Below, one piece after another: positions 5,413 through 7,276 of a DNA stretch of 7,276 bases. Where the stretch lies: the NCBI GenBank assembly GCA_005883295.1, contig VAWV01000258.1:1-7276 (forward strand), written 5' to 3'. A program made the translations under genes and the position numbers. Positions within the stretch are counted from its first letter, which is position 1. The number at the start of each line of letters is the position of its first letter. This DNA comes from Actinomycetota bacterium (GTDB taxonomy: Bacteria; Actinomycetota; Thermoleophilia; Solirubrobacterales; Thermoleophilaceae). Under the pieces are notes generated by a model. It made no database searches. It had not been told where the DNA came from and saw nothing but the letters and a program-made list of their open reading frames with translations.

Positions 5413-7047
5413 ATGCGCGGCCTCCATCGCACGATCGTCCTCGCGCTAGCGATCGCTTTGGCGGCCCCGGCCGCCGGGGCGAGCGCCTCGTGGCCGGGGG
5501 GCGGCTCGGGATCCCAGTCGGCGAAGGCGGTCTCGATGCCGACCGGGAACACGCCAACCGCGGCGGTCTCGAATCGCAGCGTCACGGTCTCGTGGACGGG
5601 CAGCACGCTCCCGGGCGGCGCGGCGATATCCACCTACGTCGTCAACCGCTACGACACGAACGGGAACGCGCAGACGATCGGAAGCGCGTGCTCCGGCACG
5701 GTGTCGGCGACCACCTGCACCGAGTCGTCCGTCCCGGGCGGAACCTGGAAGTACACGGTCGCCCCGACGCTGTCCAACTGGACCGGCGGCGAGAGCGGCC
5801 AGAGCGCTTCGGTCACGGTGGCGTCGCCGTCGCTGAGCTTCAGCTCGTCCACGACGGTCACGAGCCTGCCCACCACGCTGAACGGCACCATCGCCGCATT
5901 CGTGGGCGGCCAGACCGTCACCTTCAGGCTCGACGACGCGAGCACGGGCACGGTCCTGTCCGTCCCGTCCGGGGGCGGGTCGAGCATCACCGTGACGATC
6001 CCGGCGGGCACCACGAACGGCGCGCACACGGTCTACGCGGTGGGGAGCTCCGGCGACGTGGCCAGCGCGGCGATCACCGTTGCGGTCCCCTACACGACCA
6101 CGACCACCGCCTGGGACCTGCGCGACGCCTCCTCGGGGAGCGAGTCGAATCAGTCCGCGGCGTCGGCGTTCGTCGATACGCGGACCTTCGCGACCGGCGT
6201 ATGGCCGACCGCGTTCAACACCAACAACTACCTCGAGTTCAACCAGAACGCGCCGTTGCCCTCCGGATTCACCGTGACGGGAGGCACCTTCGTCTTCAAC
6301 TTCGCCGCCGGGGCGTCCGGGGACACCGCCTGCTTCTGGTTCGAGGTGCGGCGCGCGTCCACGGGTGCGGTGGTCGGAACCCATGGGAGCTCCTCGAGCC
6401 CGGTGGGTTGCGTCACCGGGACCACGCTCCAGTCCTTCAGCACGGCGATCTCGGAGCTGAACACCACCGACCTCGCCAATGACAACAGGATCCGGGTCTA
6501 CGCGCGCGAGTCCGCTGGGAAGTCGATCACCGTCGAGCGGGCCAACGTCACCGGTTCGACTCCCTCCACATCGTTCACGCTCTATCCGCTCAGCTACACC
6601 GATGCGTCCACCGGCACCCCGGCGACCACCAATTGGGCCCTCGCCGCGAGCGGCGGCAGCGCCTACACAACGGCCTCGAACTGGCCAGGCTCGTTCACCG
6701 CCAACGACTACCTCAAGGTGACGTTCCCCAGCTACATCCCGACGACGGCGACCGTCACCGGCGGGACGTTCAAGCTGGCGTACCGCCCGACGTCGAGCGG
6801 TCACAACGCCTGCTACTACATCGAGGTCTACTCCGGCGCCACGCTGATCGGGACCCACGGGAGCACCACCACGCCGATCTCGTGCAACTCGACGACCACC
6901 TACACGCCCGACAGTGTGTCGCTGCCCGAGATCAACACGCCGGCGCGCGCGAACGGTGCGATCGTGAGGACCTACTTCTGGGTCAGCGGGAGCGGTACCA
7001 GGACGACCGACACCGACCTCGCGCAGCTCGTCGTCAACTACCAGTAA
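5413..7047 (+). CDS. Large secreted protein with FN3-like, Ig-like and two repeated C-terminal domains
   Basis: The 544-residue product has a Sec signal (MRGLHR, Ala/Leu core, cleavage near ASA-SW after residue 25). A FN3-like domain spans about 43-137, with SNRSVTVSWTG, ISTYVVNRYD and GGTWKYTVAP, plus Cys93 and Cys102. An Ig-like domain covers about 140-230 (SVTVASPSLSF, GGQTVTFRLDD, NGAHTVYAVG). Two homologous domains follow, 234-381 and 390-544. There is no anchor motif or C-terminal hydrophobic segment. It lies 18 bases after the smaller exported-protein gene, with GAGG only 2 bases before the ATG, so translation may depend on the upstream gene. The pair probably forms one surface or matrix assembly. 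The FN3 call is fairly firm; binding partner and function are not readable. Its 3' end overlaps the convergent YjbQ gene by 14 bases. Confidence 0.85.
   Translation: MRGLHRTIVLALAIALAAPAAGASASWPGGGSGSQSAKAVSMPTGNTPTAAVSNRSVTVSWTGSTLPGGAAISTYVVNRYDTNGNAQTIGSACSGTVSATTCTESSVPGGTWKYTVAPTLSNWTGGESGQSASVTVASPSLSFSSSTTVTSLPTTLNGTIAAFVGGQTVTFRLDDASTGTVLSVPSGGGSSITVTIPAGTTNGAHTVYAVGSSGDVASAAITVAVPYTTTTTAWDLRDASSGSESNQSAASAFVDTRTFATGVWPTAFNTNNYLEFNQNAPLPSGFTVTGGTFVFNFAAGASGDTACFWFEVRRASTGAVVGTHGSSSSPVGCVTGTTLQSFSTAISELNTTDLANDNRIRVYARESAGKSITVERANVTGSTPSTSFTLYPLSYTDASTGTPATTNWALAASGGSAYTTASNWPGSFTANDYLKVTFPSYIPTTATVTGGTFKLAYRPTSSGHNACYYIEVYSGATLIGTHGSTTTPISCNSTTTYTPDSVSLPEINTPARANGAIVRTYFWVSGSGTRTTDTDLAQLVVNYQ
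6112..7044 (+). repeat. Tandem duplication of a Cys-containing beta domain within the secreted protein
   Basis: Copy 1 is residues 234-381 (6112-6555) and copy 2 is residues 390-544 (6580-7044). Shared landmarks occur in the same order: NNYLEF/NDYLKV, TVTGGTF in both, ACFWFEV/ACYYIEV, VVGTHGS/LIGTHGS, PVGC/PISC, then ISELNT/LPEINT. Each copy has one Cys pair (307-333 and 467-491). Divergence between copies is large, so the duplication is old. Confidence 0.8.
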
Positions 7048-7276
7048 ACGCCTGCCACGGTCCGAGGTCCAGGCGGCCCTCGGTGATCGGGATGATTGCC
7101 TGGTGGTGCACGAGGAGGTTCTTGAGGTGGGCGTCGCCGTTGTCCTCGCCGCCGCGGTGGTGGCGGTAGTCGCCGCCCGAGGGGAGCAGCTCGGCGGCCA
7201 CGTCGTTCGGCGGCGGCTGCCACGTGGCCGGCGCCAGCTTGTCGAGCCACTCCAGCGCGTCGGCCTGGATGCCCGG
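7034..7276 (-). CDS. YjbQ/UPF0047 family protein, C-terminal part, truncated 3' end (runs off right edge)
   Basis: Read leftward from the window edge the frame gives 80 residues to a TGA at 7036-7034. The family signature is plain: ALEWLDKLAP, DYRHHRGGEDNGDAHLKN, then ITEGRLDLGPWQ. YjbQ/UPF0047 proteins are small cytosolic proteins of about 130-140 residues with reported thiamine-phosphate-synthase side activity; true physiological roles are uncertain. In relatives, G-(T/P)-WQ is followed by roughly 20-25 more residues forming the last strands. Here only AFTGS remains, and the DNA beyond is the 3' end of the convergent secreted-protein gene. The gene therefore appears cut short, possibly at a junction, and may be non-functional. 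Confidence 0.85.
   Translation of the reverse strand, partial: PGIQADALEWLDKLAPATWQPPPNDVAAELLPSGGDYRHHRGGEDNGDAHLKNLLVHHQAIIPITEGRLDLGPWQAFTGS

Noticed and set aside
5490..6482. 330-codon plus-strand open frame inside the secreted-protein gene
   Set aside because: It is an Arg/His-rich out-of-frame shadow with no ribosome site of its own; the overlapping frame shows clear protein homology features.
5446..6858. 470-codon open frame on the minus strand opposite the secreted protein
   Set aside because: It is Arg/Gly-rich low-complexity, the usual shadow of a GC-rich Thr/Ser-rich gene. The plus-strand frame has a signal peptide, FN3 motifs and internal homology.
7014..7047. Sortase signal or C-terminal anchor on the 544-residue secreted protein
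   Set aside because: The protein ends LAQLVVNYQ with no LPXTG-like motif, no hydrophobic segment and no basic tail.
1..7276. CRISPR arrays, tRNA/rRNA genes, insertion sequences
   Set aside because: No regularly spaced direct repeats, tRNA-like cloverleaf, transposase frame or terminal inverted repeats were seen on reading through both strands.

Overview
This is a GC-rich (roughly 70% by eye) bacterial window with dense coding and strong G/C third-position bias. Three things point to Actinomycetota: an Rpf-type muralytic enzyme behind a c-di-AMP (ydaO) riboswitch, the GTG and apparent CTG starts, and the style of the secreted proteins. Their sequence character suggests the Thermoleophilia/Solirubrobacterales side, but that placement is inference from protein style only.

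Left part (1-1334): two divergent secreted-protein genes. The minus-strand gene (1-637) runs off the left edge and encodes an exported protein with a very basic linker. Facing right, a convincing ydaO-class c-di-AMP riboswitch (about 761-912) sits just before a small Rpf-like transglycosylase gene (921-1334), which ties a cell-wall remodelling enzyme to c-di-AMP.

Middle part (1388-4683): two gene pairs on the plus strand. The first is a STAS anti-sigma-factor-antagonist-like protein, one base from a flavin amine oxidase; the oxidase keeps its covalent-FAD cysteine but lacks the usual GTE-containing segment near its C-terminus. The second is a DJ-1/PfpI general-stress-type protein followed directly by a D-2-hydroxyacid (D-glycerate/glyoxylate-type) dehydrogenase, which appears to start at CTG. 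The promoter in front of the second pair resembles the sigma-B/sigma-F stress class. With the STAS gene nearby this suggests a stress-response neighbourhood, though no anti-sigma kinase or sigma factor gene is visible.

Right part (4684-7047): a two-gene operon for exported, Thr/Ser/Gly-rich beta-sandwich proteins. The first has a SipW/TasA-like signal region; the second has a FN3-like domain, an Ig-like domain and a tandem pair of homologous Cys-containing domains. In front is a 228-base leader that folds on paper into a four-way junction: a 14-bp closing helix around a perfect 12-bp terminator hairpin and two further hairpins. It matches no riboswitch class I recognise and is the best candidate here for something undescribed.

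Right edge (7034-7276, minus strand): the C-terminal part of a YjbQ/UPF0047 protein that converges on and overlaps the secreted-protein gene. It ends early, missing the family's usual last strands, as though the surface-protein block was joined into its 3' end.
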